The notes: generated by a model not told the origin, from the letters alone. DNA of 9,682 bases from JAYZDB01 sp036338025 (GCA_036338025.1 JAYZDB010000285.1:1-9682); one strand, 5' to 3'; shown: positions 1 to 7,603, counted from the stretch's first letter. Numbers and translations are program-made.

Positions 1-1
1 A

Positions 2-67
2 AAAGAACTCGGTGATTTCCACCTCCGGTCGGAGCGGGTTTTCCGCGTGGGACTGGTGAAGCCCTGA
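2..67 (+). CDS. C-terminal end of an unidentified protein (partial, 5' end outside the window)
   Basis: The reading frame starting at base 2 is open from the window edge to a TGA at 65-67 and encodes 21 residues ending in FRVGLVKP. A second frame is open to a TGA at 57-59, so the frame choice is not certain. I prefer the longer one because it ends 32 bases before the next gene, a spacing like those further along the cluster. The residues are too few to name a family. If real, it is probably the upstream member of the same + strand gene group. Confidence 0.4.
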   Translation, partial: KELGDFHLRSERVFRVGLVKP

Positions 68-99
68 TCACCAAATCAACCCATCGAACTGGAAATACC

Positions 100-1542
100 A
101 TGAATACCAAGAATCTACATATCGCGACCTTCGCTCTTTCAGTGACCGGCCTGCTCGCTGGTTTGCCCGCCAAGATCGAGGTTTCCGGCAGCGCCGCTGA
201 CAAGAAGGCCTGGAACGACAAGGTCGAGCACTGCCGCAAGTACAACGCCTGGTTCAAGGCCTGGTACGACAAGATTGCCAACAGCCCGAAGGTGGTGAAG
301 GTCGTGCTGGTGCGCAGCAAGAAGGCTGTCATCATTGACAGTTTCGCCACCGACGAGGTTGATCTCGATGACATCGATGTCTACCCGGAACTCGATCCGC
401 CGACCACCCTGGACCAGTGCCAGCAGATCGTGCACATCCTCGAGGAGAGGTTCCAGGCGGTATGCACTCCCAGGACAGCTGCGCAGACCTGGCGGCAGTG
501 GTTCGAGGCCAGCCACGCCAAGGCCACCAAGGCCGAGAACGATTACCGGGCTTCGCTGGGATACACCGACAAGATCGTCGAGGCCACCCTCTCAGCCGAT
601 GGCAAGAAGATCTGCTACGAGTGGAAGCTGAAGAATGGCGACACGGTGTACACCTACGTGCCAATCGCAGATGGTCGTACCGAAGGTAGGGTCCGGCACA
701 TCGGTGGCGGAACCCTGTCGGATGGTCGCCGCTACTTTGACGTCGAACCGGTGCCTGGGAATGCGAACGGCACGCTGACCCTGCCGCCGAGCCTGGGTGG
801 TGAGACCCTGCAGTTCAAGGCTCCGACTGGACTCATCCGTTTTGCCGTCAAGCAGAGTCGCGAGTTTCCCGCCTTCAACGAGGTCGAGCTCATCGCTCTC
901 GATCTCGTAGCTCCCCCGACCAGGCGGCCTTCCGGTGGTCCCGTCGGCTCGACCTGGACCTTCATGCGCAAGTCGGTCTACGGATGGCATCATCCGGCGA
1001 CCGGTCAACTAGTCGTGGCCTATGATGGTGTGCTGGCGAATCAGTCCTTGCTGACGGCGAACACCTTCGACGTGTTGACTGGCACTGTCGACCTGAACAG
1101 CACTGCGGATTTCGAATTCCACATCGCAACCGCGCTGCTGATCAACGAGGCCACCCACGCGGTTCCGACCATCAAGATGATGGCGCCGCCGCGTTTGGGA
1201 ACGAGCTTGCCGATCATGGTTGAGAGTCCCGTGCAGCCTGGCATGGCGTACCTGACCCTGTTCTCCTTTGGCGACGTGCGGCGGCCTGAGCTTCCGGACG
1301 GTCGGCGTCTACCGATCGAGATCGATGCCCTGACGCTGATGTCCTTGGAGCCCCGTGGCCTGTTCCAGGGCGTGATCGGCAATCTGGACGCCAGGGGCAG
1401 GGGCATGACAACGGTGCAGCTACCGTCCATCCCGAGCCTGTCCGGGCTGGAGTTGATGAGCTGCCTGGTGACCTTCGATGACCTGCCGAACGCGGTAGTC
1501 GCGGACGTTTCCAAGCCGATCTCCATCCGCCTCGTGCGATAG
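100..1542 (+). CDS. Exported protein of unknown function with planctomycete-type C-terminal beta-domain
   Basis: 480 aa, no function recognised. The N-terminus has a short basic n-region and a hydrophobic stretch (about residues 8-22) ending in GLPA, consistent with a signal peptide of moderate quality. Residues about 30-150 are charged and helical-looking, rich in Lys, Trp and Tyr (KAWNDK, WFKAWYDK), with an acidic patch at 84-99 (TDEVDLDD...). Residues 155-270 look beta-rich. Residues about 365-478 match a pattern I remember from the C-terminus of many secreted planctomycete proteins: LGTSLPIMVESP, then a strand, LPDGRRLPIEIDAL, a Leu/Pro segment, and a closing LSGLELMSCLVTFDD followed by an ISI strand. 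Five Cys residues occur (45, 107, 122, 172, 455), so disulfides are possible outside the cell. No strong Shine-Dalgarno site precedes the ATG. The stop lies 4 bases before the next start, so the two genes are almost certainly co-transcribed. Confidence 0.85.
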   Translation: MNTKNLHIATFALSVTGLLAGLPAKIEVSGSAADKKAWNDKVEHCRKYNAWFKAWYDKIANSPKVVKVVLVRSKKAVIIDSFATDEVDLDDIDVYPELDPPTTLDQCQQIVHILEERFQAVCTPRTAAQTWRQWFEASHAKATKAENDYRASLGYTDKIVEATLSADGKKICYEWKLKNGDTVYTYVPIADGRTEGRVRHIGGGTLSDGRRYFDVEPVPGNANGTLTLPPSLGGETLQFKAPTGLIRFAVKQSREFPAFNEVELIALDLVAPPTRRPSGGPVGSTWTFMRKSVYGWHHPATGQLVVAYDGVLANQSLLTANTFDVLTGTVDLNSTADFEFHIATALLINEATHAVPTIKMMAPPRLGTSLPIMVESPVQPGMAYLTLFSFGDVRRPELPDGRRLPIEIDALTLMSLEPRGLFQGVIGNLDARGRGMTTVQLPSIPSLSGLELMSCLVTFDDLPNAVVADVSKPISIRLVR

Positions 1543-1546
1543 AGCT

Positions 1547-2092
1547 ATGAGGAACGAAACCAGAGTCGAGTCTCAAGGCCCTGCGCGGACGACGGTCTGC
1601 GCGGGCCTGTTCCTTTTGCTTTCGCTGCAGTCGGGCGCAGAAAGATCGATCGCGCAGCCCAGCGACGTCGCGCGCCTCAAGAAGTGCAACCTCGTCTTCG
1701 TGGGGGAGGTCATCCGCCTCGGGCCGGCGCCGACGTTCCGGACTGGCCGCGGCGGTTGGGCGCGCCAGCAGGTCGGATACAAGGTCCGCAGCGTGTTGCA
1801 AGGGAACCTTGGTGACAAGGAACTCACTGTGCACCATGGGCTTCTCCGTGGGCCGACCATGGACTTCGCCAACAATCGTTTGTCCGTGGAACTGTTCAAG
1901 CCGGGCCGGCAGTTGCTGATCGGGGTGTCTCTGGCGGTAGCCCCGGAACTCGAGTTCCCGGGTTACTACAAGCTGGTCGACGACAGCGAGCGTGCTTGCG
2001 TGGTGGAGAAGGGCCTCGTGCGCTTCGACAAGACAAAGGCGTACCCTCTGGCGGCTCTGCGCCGGGCGCTGCGCGGTGAGAAACCGAAGTGA
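1547..2092 (+). CDS. Small exported protein with NTR/OB-like strand pattern, function unknown
   Basis: 181 aa. The N-terminus has a polar region followed by a hydrophobic core (CAGLFLLLSL, residues 18-27) and a plausible signal peptidase site after SIA (residue 36). The mature part opens with KKCNLVFVGEV (46-55), then a Gly/Arg-rich loop, YKVRSVLQGNLGDKELTV (79-95) and a later strand LLIGVSLAV. This order of strands (Cys, F/VGxV, then V.F.V..V.KG) resembles the netrin-like/TIMP-like OB fold seen in bacterial exported proteins; that is a pattern judgement, not a match. C47 and C151 could pair. The C-terminus (166-181) is a basic helix. The gene starts 4 bases after the upstream stop and ends 42 bases before the ATG I chose for the propeller gene. 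A role as a partner of its exported neighbours is inference. Confidence 0.8.
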   Translation: MRNETRVESQGPARTTVCAGLFLLLSLQSGAERSIAQPSDVARLKKCNLVFVGEVIRLGPAPTFRTGRGGWARQQVGYKVRSVLQGNLGDKELTVHHGLLRGPTMDFANNRLSVELFKPGRQLLIGVSLAVAPELEFPGYYKLVDDSERACVVEKGLVRFDKTKAYPLAALRRALRGEKPK

Positions 2093-2134
2093 TCTCGAGA
2101 GGACACCAGCCGACCGTTTGATAGGGTGGAAGGC

Positions 2135-4417
2135 ATGGCGAGTGCTCTCCACCTTTCTGTTTGCTCAGCCTGGCTGCTTGCAGGCATGCCGGGGGTGGTG
2201 ATCTGCCAGGGATCCGACGGAGATGTTACCCCGACCGGCGCGACGTCTCCGGGCGTTCGTGAGCAGGCCTGGCAGCAACACATGAGCATGGCCAAGGCTT
2301 CGCCATTTGCAGAACTATCATGGCGTAGCATCGGACCGCGGAAGCAAGGTGGTCGAATCGAGGCGATTGCCTGCCATCCGAGCAAGACCTCGGTGATCTA
2401 CGTCGGAGCCGGATCGGGCAATCTCTGGAAGTCGGTCAACAATGGCACCACGTGGCGCCCCGTCTTCGACTCCGAGTCGACCTTCGCCATCGGCGATGTG
2501 GCTGTTGCTCCGTCCAATCCCGATATCGTCTGGGTCGGAACGGGCGAGCGGTTGATGGCCCGGAGTTCGTACGCAGGAACCGGGATCTTCAAGTCGACAG
2601 ACGCCGGCAAGTCGTGGACGAACATGGGCCTGCGCGATTCTCATCACATCGGGCGGCTGGTCATCCATCCGAAGAACCCCGACATCGTCTACGCCGCCGT
2701 CATCGGGCACATGTATTCGTTCAATGAAGAACGCGGGCTCTACCGCACGCGCGATGGCGGCAAGACCTGGAAACGAATTCTCTACGTCGATACCAAGACC
2801 GGCGTGATCGATGTGGTCATGGATCCGTCGGATCCCGACCTGCTGTTTGCCAGTACCTGGCAGCGCGACCGAAAAGCGTGGGGTCACGAGGCCTATGGTC
2901 CTGGTAGCGGCCTGCATCGGACTTCGGATGGCGGTGACAGTTGGAGCAAACTGGCGGGTGGCTTGCCGGTTGGCGAGGCGGTCGGGCGCATTGGAGTGGA
3001 TATCGCGCGATCCGATCCGAAGCATGTCTACGCGGCAGTCGACGTCGCGCGAGGTAGTCCCGGCGAGGGTGTCTATCGATCCGTCGATCGTGGTCAGACC
3101 TGGCGCAAGGTCAACCAGCGCCCGGTTTCGCTTGGCTACGACTTCTGCCTGATTCGAGTCTCTCCGGATGACCCGGATGAGATCTACCTGCCGGGGCAAA
3201 AGACAATGCAGTCGACCGACGGCGGCAAGACCTACTGGCAGGTGACGGGGACGTTGGTCCACTTGCTCGAACACGGGTCGAAGGTCCTTCACCTGGATGC
3301 CCACGCCCTCTGGATCGATCCAGGAGATTCCGCACACCTTCTTCTGGGTAACGATGGCGGATTGCACCAGAGCTACGATCGAGGCGAGTCCTGGCTGCAC
3401 CTGAACAACATCCCGATCGGAGAGTTCTACGCCGTGGGCTACGACATGGCGAAGCCGTATCGAATCCTCGGTGGCACTCAGGACAACGCCGCGTTGGTCG
3501 GAGCGAGCGACCAACAGTCGGTGGATGGCTTGCCCGATGCCTGGCAGCACGTCTACCTTGACCCGTGGGGCGGCGGTGATTCCTACTTCACCATCGTGGA
3601 TCCAAGCGATCCCAACACGATCTACTACGAACACCAGTTTGGTGCGCTGCGACGCAAGAACATGCTGACCGGCAAGACGGTGTCGATCAAGCCACGCTCT
3701 GCGCGCGGTCTACCGCGTCTGCGCTTCAACTGGATGACGCCGTTCTTCCTGTCGCACTACGACTCCAAGACGGTCTACTACGGAGCCAACCGGCTCTTCA
3801 AGTCGGTAGACCGGGGAGATACCTGGAAGGCGATCAGCCCCGATCTGTCCAAGCGCCCCAAGACGCAGGGCAATGTACCCTACGGCACCTTGACTTCTCT
3901 TTCTGAGTCGACCCTGGCCAAGGGGATGATCTACGCGGCGACGGATGACGGCAACGTCCAGGTCACCAAGGATGACGGGGCTAACTGGACCAAGATTGAC
4001 GCCGGCCTGCCGGCGAAGTGGGTGAGTCGGGTGTGTGCGTCCCGGCATGTCAGGAGCCGCGTGTTCGTGAGCTTGACCGGCTACCGCGAAGATGACTTCT
4101 CGAGCTACGTGTATCGCTCCGATGACGCAGGCCGTACCTGGACGTCGATCAGTTCCGGCCTGCCTGGCGAATCGGTCAACGTCATCGCTGAAGATCCCAC
4201 GCACCCCGACGTGCTCTACGTCGGGACCGATCTTGGTTGCTATACCTCTGTCGACGGGGGCAAGCGATGGCATTCCCTGCGGTCGGATCTTCCGACAACC
4301 CCGGTGCATGATCTGTTCGTGCATCCGCGTGCGGGTGAACTGGTTATCGGCACTCACGGCCGCAGTATCTACGTGCTCGGAGTGGAGCCGATCCGCAAAC
4401 TTGCTCAGGCGAGGTAG
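2135..4417 (+). CDS. Exported BNR/Asp-box beta-propeller protein (VPS10/sortilin-like, glycosyl hydrolase-like)
   Basis: 760 aa from the ATG at 2135. A GTG at 2126 would add three residues, but the GGTGGA at 2125-2130 lies upstream of the ATG and overlaps the GTG, so I prefer the ATG. A signal peptide (hydrophobic to about residue 22) is followed by a long repeat region. I count eleven Asp-box motifs of the S/T-x-D-x-G-x-T/S-W type, near residues 99, 153, 204, 262, 315, 359, 412, 556, 610, 661 and 704. Most are preceded by a HPxxPDxVY-type strand. The order (SIGPRxxGGRI start, GTQDN and GGGDSYF in the middle, GTHGRSIYVL end) is that of the large bacterial VPS10-domain/'BNR glycosyl hydrolase' proteins. 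Enzyme activity is not established for this family, and related propellers often bind sugars or peptides. There is no membrane anchor or sorting tail. It sits between a small exported gene and a sulfatase, 42 bases upstream of the latter. Confidence 0.92.
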   Translation: MASALHLSVCSAWLLAGMPGVVICQGSDGDVTPTGATSPGVREQAWQQHMSMAKASPFAELSWRSIGPRKQGGRIEAIACHPSKTSVIYVGAGSGNLWKSVNNGTTWRPVFDSESTFAIGDVAVAPSNPDIVWVGTGERLMARSSYAGTGIFKSTDAGKSWTNMGLRDSHHIGRLVIHPKNPDIVYAAVIGHMYSFNEERGLYRTRDGGKTWKRILYVDTKTGVIDVVMDPSDPDLLFASTWQRDRKAWGHEAYGPGSGLHRTSDGGDSWSKLAGGLPVGEAVGRIGVDIARSDPKHVYAAVDVARGSPGEGVYRSVDRGQTWRKVNQRPVSLGYDFCLIRVSPDDPDEIYLPGQKTMQSTDGGKTYWQVTGTLVHLLEHGSKVLHLDAHALWIDPGDSAHLLLGNDGGLHQSYDRGESWLHLNNIPIGEFYAVGYDMAKPYRILGGTQDNAALVGASDQQSVDGLPDAWQHVYLDPWGGGDSYFTIVDPSDPNTIYYEHQFGALRRKNMLTGKTVSIKPRSARGLPRLRFNWMTPFFLSHYDSKTVYYGANRLFKSVDRGDTWKAISPDLSKRPKTQGNVPYGTLTSLSESTLAKGMIYAATDDGNVQVTKDDGANWTKIDAGLPAKWVSRVCASRHVRSRVFVSLTGYREDDFSSYVYRSDDAGRTWTSISSGLPGESVNVIAEDPTHPDVLYVGTDLGCYTSVDGGKRWHSLRSDLPTTPVHDLFVHPRAGELVIGTHGRSIYVLGVEPIRKLAQAR

Positions 4418-4443
4418 CAGGGGTCGATTCCAGCCCCGGGTTT

Positions 4444-4450
4444 GGGGAGG
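4444..4450 (+). promoter_or_regulatory. Shine-Dalgarno site for the sulfatase gene
   Basis: GGGGAGG lies 9 bases before the ATG at 4460. It is the clearest ribosome binding site in the window and decides the start: a TTG at 4442 in the same frame would overlap the site and put six residues ahead of the signal peptide. Confidence 0.6.
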
Positions 4451-4459
4451 ATTGGCGCC

Positions 4460-6214
4460 ATGCATACCCGAGAGCTTGCCGCCCTTCTCCTTCTTGGACT
4501 GTCTTCCTGTTCGCTGGCGCAGGAGAAATCCGGCCAGCAACCTCGTCGACCCAATGTGATCCTGGTGATTACGGATGACCAGGGCTACGGCGATGTTGGT
4601 TTTCACGGCAACTCGATGATCCAGACGCCGAACATGGATGCCCTGGCAAAGCAGAGCGTGCGTCTCACCGACTTCCATGTCGATCCGACCTGCTCGCCGA
4701 CCCGGTCTGCGTTGATGTCGGGTCGTTACTCGACCCGCACGGGAGTCTGGCACACGATCATGGGTCGCTCGCTGATGGACGGCGACGAGTTGACCGTGGC
4801 GGAAGCGCTCGCTGCCAACGGCTACCGGACTGGCATGTACGGCAAGTGGCACCTGGGCGAGAACTATCCGCTACGACCCTTGGACCAGGGCTTCCACACG
4901 GCAGTCCACCACGGTGGTGGAGGCGTCGGGCAAGGCCCGGACTACTGGGGCAATGACTACTTTGACGACACCTACTGGCGCGATGGAGTAGCGGAGAAGT
5001 TCGAAGGCTACTGCACCGATGTGTGGTTTCGCGAAGCGATGAAGTTCGTCGAAAGCAGCAAGGACCGTCCGTTCTTTTGCTACTTGTCCACCAACGCTCC
5101 CCACGGTCCATATCTGGTCGACAAGAAGTGGAGCGAGCCGTACGTCAAGAAAGGTGTCGCCGCGAGCCAGGCGAAGTTCTACGGGATGGTTGAGAACATC
5201 GACTGGAACCTCGGCAAGTTGATCGCACAGTTGGACCGCCTCGGTATCGCAGACAACACCATCCTGATTTTCATGACGGACAACGGCACCGCCGCCGGGC
5301 GTGTCGACCAAAAGCGGGTCCGCGCCGGCAAGTGGGGTGGATTCAACGCCGGCATGCGGGGCAACAAGGGATCCGAGTACGATGGCGGCCACCGGGTTCC
5401 CTTCTTCATCCGCTGGCCCGCAGGTGGCATCGGTGGCGCAGGCAAGGCACGCGAGGACGGTTATCTTTCGGCACATATCGATGTCCTCCCGACCTTGATG
5501 GGCTTGTGTGGTGCCACCAAGCCCGATGGACCGCCTCTCGACGGCATCGACCTGAGCAAGCGGCTCCGCGCCGGCGGGACAGTCATGCCGAATCGGACCT
5601 TGTTTGTGCACTCGCAGCGGATTCCTGACCCCCAGATGTGGCGCAAGTGCAGCGTGATGACCGAGCGCTGGCGCCTGGTCAACGGCAAGCAACTGTTCGA
5701 CATCCAGTCCGATCCCGGACAGCGCCAGGAGATCTCTGCCGAACATCCGCAGGTCGTGCAGGTATTAACCGGTGAGTACCAGGCCTGGTGGAAGAGCCTG
5801 AGCACGGTATTCGATCGGCCAATCCGGATTGGTCTGGGTTCCGATGCGGAGTTGGTGACCCAGTTGCATCCTCATGACTGGCAGGTCTCCTCACAAGGCA
5901 AGTCGTCTTGGCACCAGAGTCACGTCAAGCGCGGCCACATGGGCCAAGGCCGTTGGTTTGTTGATGTGAAACGGGCCGGCCGGTATCTGATTGAACTACG
6001 GCGCTGGCCGCGACACCTCGACAAGGGGCTCGAAGCAAGCGCGGCGAAGATCGAGATCGGCGGGCGAGAAGAGGTGAGGGATGTGCGGGCAACGGACACC
6101 AAGGTCACCTTCACGGTGGACTTGAAGGCCGGGCCGACCACATTGCAGACCTGGTTCACTTTGCCGAACGGCAAGACCCGCGGTGCGTATTTCGCCTACG
6201 TCACCCGCGGATAG
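4460..6214 (+). CDS. Type I (formylglycine) sulfatase, exported, possibly a lipoprotein
   Basis: 584 aa, a sulfate ester hydrolase of the alkaline phosphatase superfamily (arylsulfatase type). The substrate cannot be read from sequence. The catalytic motif C78-S-P-T-R82 is intact, and Cys78 would be oxidised to formylglycine by a maturase not encoded here. Metal and sulfate ligands are visible: D39-D40 in ITDDQGYGD, GKWHLG (K129, H131), NAPHGPY (H215), TDNG (D274, N275) and K303 in GNKG. The N-terminus is hydrophobic and ends in L-S-S-C17, which fits a lipobox; cleavage after SLA (residue 20) is the alternative. Residues about 455-584 form a beta-rich extension (DWQ, WHQSHV, GRWFVDV, AGRYLIELRRWP) typical of planctomycete arylsulfatases. 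The start is set by the strong Shine-Dalgarno site 9 bases upstream. The gene follows the propeller gene by 42 bases and is probably on the same transcript. Confidence 0.96.
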   Translation: MHTRELAALLLLGLSSCSLAQEKSGQQPRRPNVILVITDDQGYGDVGFHGNSMIQTPNMDALAKQSVRLTDFHVDPTCSPTRSALMSGRYSTRTGVWHTIMGRSLMDGDELTVAEALAANGYRTGMYGKWHLGENYPLRPLDQGFHTAVHHGGGGVGQGPDYWGNDYFDDTYWRDGVAEKFEGYCTDVWFREAMKFVESSKDRPFFCYLSTNAPHGPYLVDKKWSEPYVKKGVAASQAKFYGMVENIDWNLGKLIAQLDRLGIADNTILIFMTDNGTAAGRVDQKRVRAGKWGGFNAGMRGNKGSEYDGGHRVPFFIRWPAGGIGGAGKAREDGYLSAHIDVLPTLMGLCGATKPDGPPLDGIDLSKRLRAGGTVMPNRTLFVHSQRIPDPQMWRKCSVMTERWRLVNGKQLFDIQSDPGQRQEISAEHPQVVQVLTGEYQAWWKSLSTVFDRPIRIGLGSDAELVTQLHPHDWQVSSQGKSSWHQSHVKRGHMGQGRWFVDVKRAGRYLIELRRWPRHLDKGLEASAAKIEIGGREEVRDVRATDTKVTFTVDLKAGPTTLQTWFTLPNGKTRGAYFAYVTRG

Positions 6215-6307
6215 GCCTTCGGAGGTCGACACTCCACCTACCAGCCCCTGGTTTCTTGAAACGGGATGGCATCGAGGTCCGTGTGCATGCGACGATTGCC
6301 TTCAACA

Positions 6308-6799
6308 ATGGAATCCTGGTCCATCAAGGTCCATAAGGACTATCTGAAGTTCAGCGCCGCGCACTTCCTCATCTTCCCCGACGGCACCGCGGAGCGCTTG
6401 CACGGCCACAACTACAAGGTCTACGTCGAAGTTCACGCCACGCTCGACGAGCACGGCCTGGTGCTCAACTTTCAGGACATCAAGCCGTGTATCAAGAACC
6501 TGGTCGACGAACTCGACGAGCACGTCTTGTTGCCGGGCGAGCATCCTGGGCTGAAGATCGAGGATACCGGAGGATCACAGCTGGAGGTGCGCTACCAGGA
6601 CCGGTTCTATTCGCTGCCCAGTGCTGAGGTGATCGTGCTGCCGATTTCCAACAGCAGTGCCGAGAATCTCGCTGGCTACCTTGCCCATCGACTCCTAGAT
6701 GTTCTTCGCAGCGATTTCAGTGATGCTTCTTTGCACACCCTCGTCGTCGGTGTGGAAGAGACCCCCGGCCAGCAGGGTGTGGTTACGATCGAGTTGTAG
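6308..6799 (+). CDS. 6-pyruvoyltetrahydropterin synthase / QueD superfamily protein, PTPS-III-like
   Basis: 163 aa from the ATG at 6308. An ATG at 6266 would add 14 residues (start MASRSVC) that do not look like the family, whereas MESWSIKVHKDYLKFSAAHF fits its usual beginning. Zinc ligands are H19 (SAAH) and H32, H34 (LHGHNY). D70/H72 (LDEH) fit the Asp/His pair, and E150 or E151 (VEET) the pterin-anchoring Glu. The catalytic Cys normally found just before HGH is missing; instead E29 makes E-R-L-H-G-H, the E-x2-H-G-H motif of PTPS-III enzymes, which convert dihydroneopterin triphosphate to a 6-hydroxymethyl folate precursor. At 163 aa it is longer than the roughly 120 aa of E. coli QueD, because of a segment at about 76-112 (GEHPGLKIED ... 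DRFYSLPSAEVIVLP). A queuosine (QueD) role is less likely without the Cys. It lies 93 bases after the sulfatase with no evident functional tie. Confidence 0.9.
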   Translation: MESWSIKVHKDYLKFSAAHFLIFPDGTAERLHGHNYKVYVEVHATLDEHGLVLNFQDIKPCIKNLVDELDEHVLLPGEHPGLKIEDTGGSQLEVRYQDRFYSLPSAEVIVLPISNSSAENLAGYLAHRLLDVLRSDFSDASLHTLVVGVEETPGQQGVVTIEL

Positions 6800-6865
6800 A
6801 AGCGGCAAAGCTACCGCAGCCATTCAGACTCGGGCTCACCAGGGAGAGTGTCTCACCCCGGGGGT

Positions 6866-7588
6866 CTAGCGGTTGTGCTGCAGCCACGACACGACGCAAG
6901 CTGTCATGGACGCTGTGCCCGCGTCCGAGAACACGTGGTCGACACCTTCGAGTTCGACCAGGTCTGCACGGCCCTTGGTTGCTCCCTGTGCCAGGCGGGA
7001 GTCCTTGGGCAGCACGACTTCATCAGCGCTGCCGTGCACCAGGAGCCACGGGATTTCGATCTGTTCGGCCTGCGGTAGCACGGTGGCGACACTGCGCATG
7101 TCATCGGCGTACGTCTGCGACAGGGGGCATTCGGGTTTGTCCCACATGTTGCCAGCGCCGGGAGTCAGTTCTTCGAACTTGCGTTCGAAGAATTCGGCGG
7201 TGTCGACCATGCCAGCCAGGGATACCAGGGTCTCGATGCGCTCGTCGCCAGCTGCGCGTAACACGCCGACCGCGCCGCCCATGCTGTGACCGACGTAGCC
7301 GATGCGCCACCCAGCGAGCGCGTCCAGCACACTGCCCAGGTCGGCGACCTCCTTGCTGATTGTCGAGTCCTCGAAGCTTCCTTCAGACTCGCCGTTACCG
7401 GAGAACGAGATGCGTAGCGATGGGATGCCGGCTGCTGCGAGTGCTTCGGACAGGGCGACCAGGGCCGGGCGGTCCTTGTTGCCGGTCACCCCGTGTCCGA
7501 TCACCAGGATCTCACGGCAGTCATCCGAACCCGGGTGGAAGGTGTGGTCGAGGCGCTCGCCCTCGGAATTGCGGATCTCTGGGATCAT
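6866..7588 (-). CDS. Alpha/beta hydrolase (S33 / cinnamoyl esterase-like)
   Basis: 240 aa, cytoplasmic (no signal peptide). The nucleophile elbow is GHSMGG (S102), the acid is D189 in HGSADE, and the base is H218 in GVDHVF. The oxyanion region is GHGVTGNK (31-38). The segment SFSGNGESEGSFEDSTI (61-77) resembles the F-G-x-G-x-S-x-G-x-F stretch of bacterial cinnamoyl/feruloyl esterase-like hydrolases. It is therefore a carboxylester or thioester hydrolase of unknown substrate, not an esterase D-type S-formylglutathione hydrolase, although that family also has a G-H-S-M-G-G elbow. It starts 15 bases after the stop of the dehydrogenase gene on the same strand, so it is very likely the second gene of that operon. 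No clear Shine-Dalgarno site precedes the ATG. Its stop faces the stop of the pterin gene with 66 bases between them and no obvious terminator. Confidence 0.9.
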   Translation of the reverse strand: MIPEIRNSEGERLDHTFHPGSDDCREILVIGHGVTGNKDRPALVALSEALAAAGIPSLRISFSGNGESEGSFEDSTISKEVADLGSVLDALAGWRIGYVGHSMGGAVGVLRAAGDERIETLVSLAGMVDTAEFFERKFEELTPGAGNMWDKPECPLSQTYADDMRSVATVLPQAEQIEIPWLLVHGSADEVVLPKDSRLAQGATKGRADLVELEGVDHVFSDAGTASMTACVVSWLQHNR

Positions 7589-7603
7589 TGCGAGGTCGAT
7601 GTC

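Noticed and set aside
1214..2152. 312-aa open frame on the - strand
   Set aside because: It is antisense to two exported-protein genes that have signal peptides and tight spacing. The translation is Arg/Pro-rich and looks like a shadow.
2318..3634. 438-aa open frame on the - strand
   Set aside because: It lies wholly antisense to the propeller gene, whose repeated Asp-box motifs prove the + strand reading. Long antisense frames are expected in GC-rich coding DNA, and its translation resembles no family.
3710..4852. 380-aa open frame on the - strand
   Set aside because: It is antisense to the end of the propeller and the start of the sulfatase, and covers the sulfatase catalytic motif region. 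No family features.
6266..6307. Earlier ATG for the pterin enzyme (14 extra residues)
   Set aside because: The extension (start MASRSVC) does not look like the family N-terminus, and no better ribosome binding site supports it.
6800..6865. Possible bidirectional terminator between the convergent pterin and hydrolase genes
   Set aside because: Only a 4-bp stem (GCGG/CCGC at 6802-6817) and a short CCCCGGGG palindrome are present, with no T-run on either strand.
6866..7588. Hydrolase as S-formylglutathione hydrolase (FrmB) because of GHSMGG and the neighbouring dehydrogenase
   Set aside because: The GHSMGG elbow is shared by many hydrolases. The rest of the sequence (GHGVTGNK, SGNGESEGSFED) follows the S33/cinnamoyl esterase-like pattern instead.
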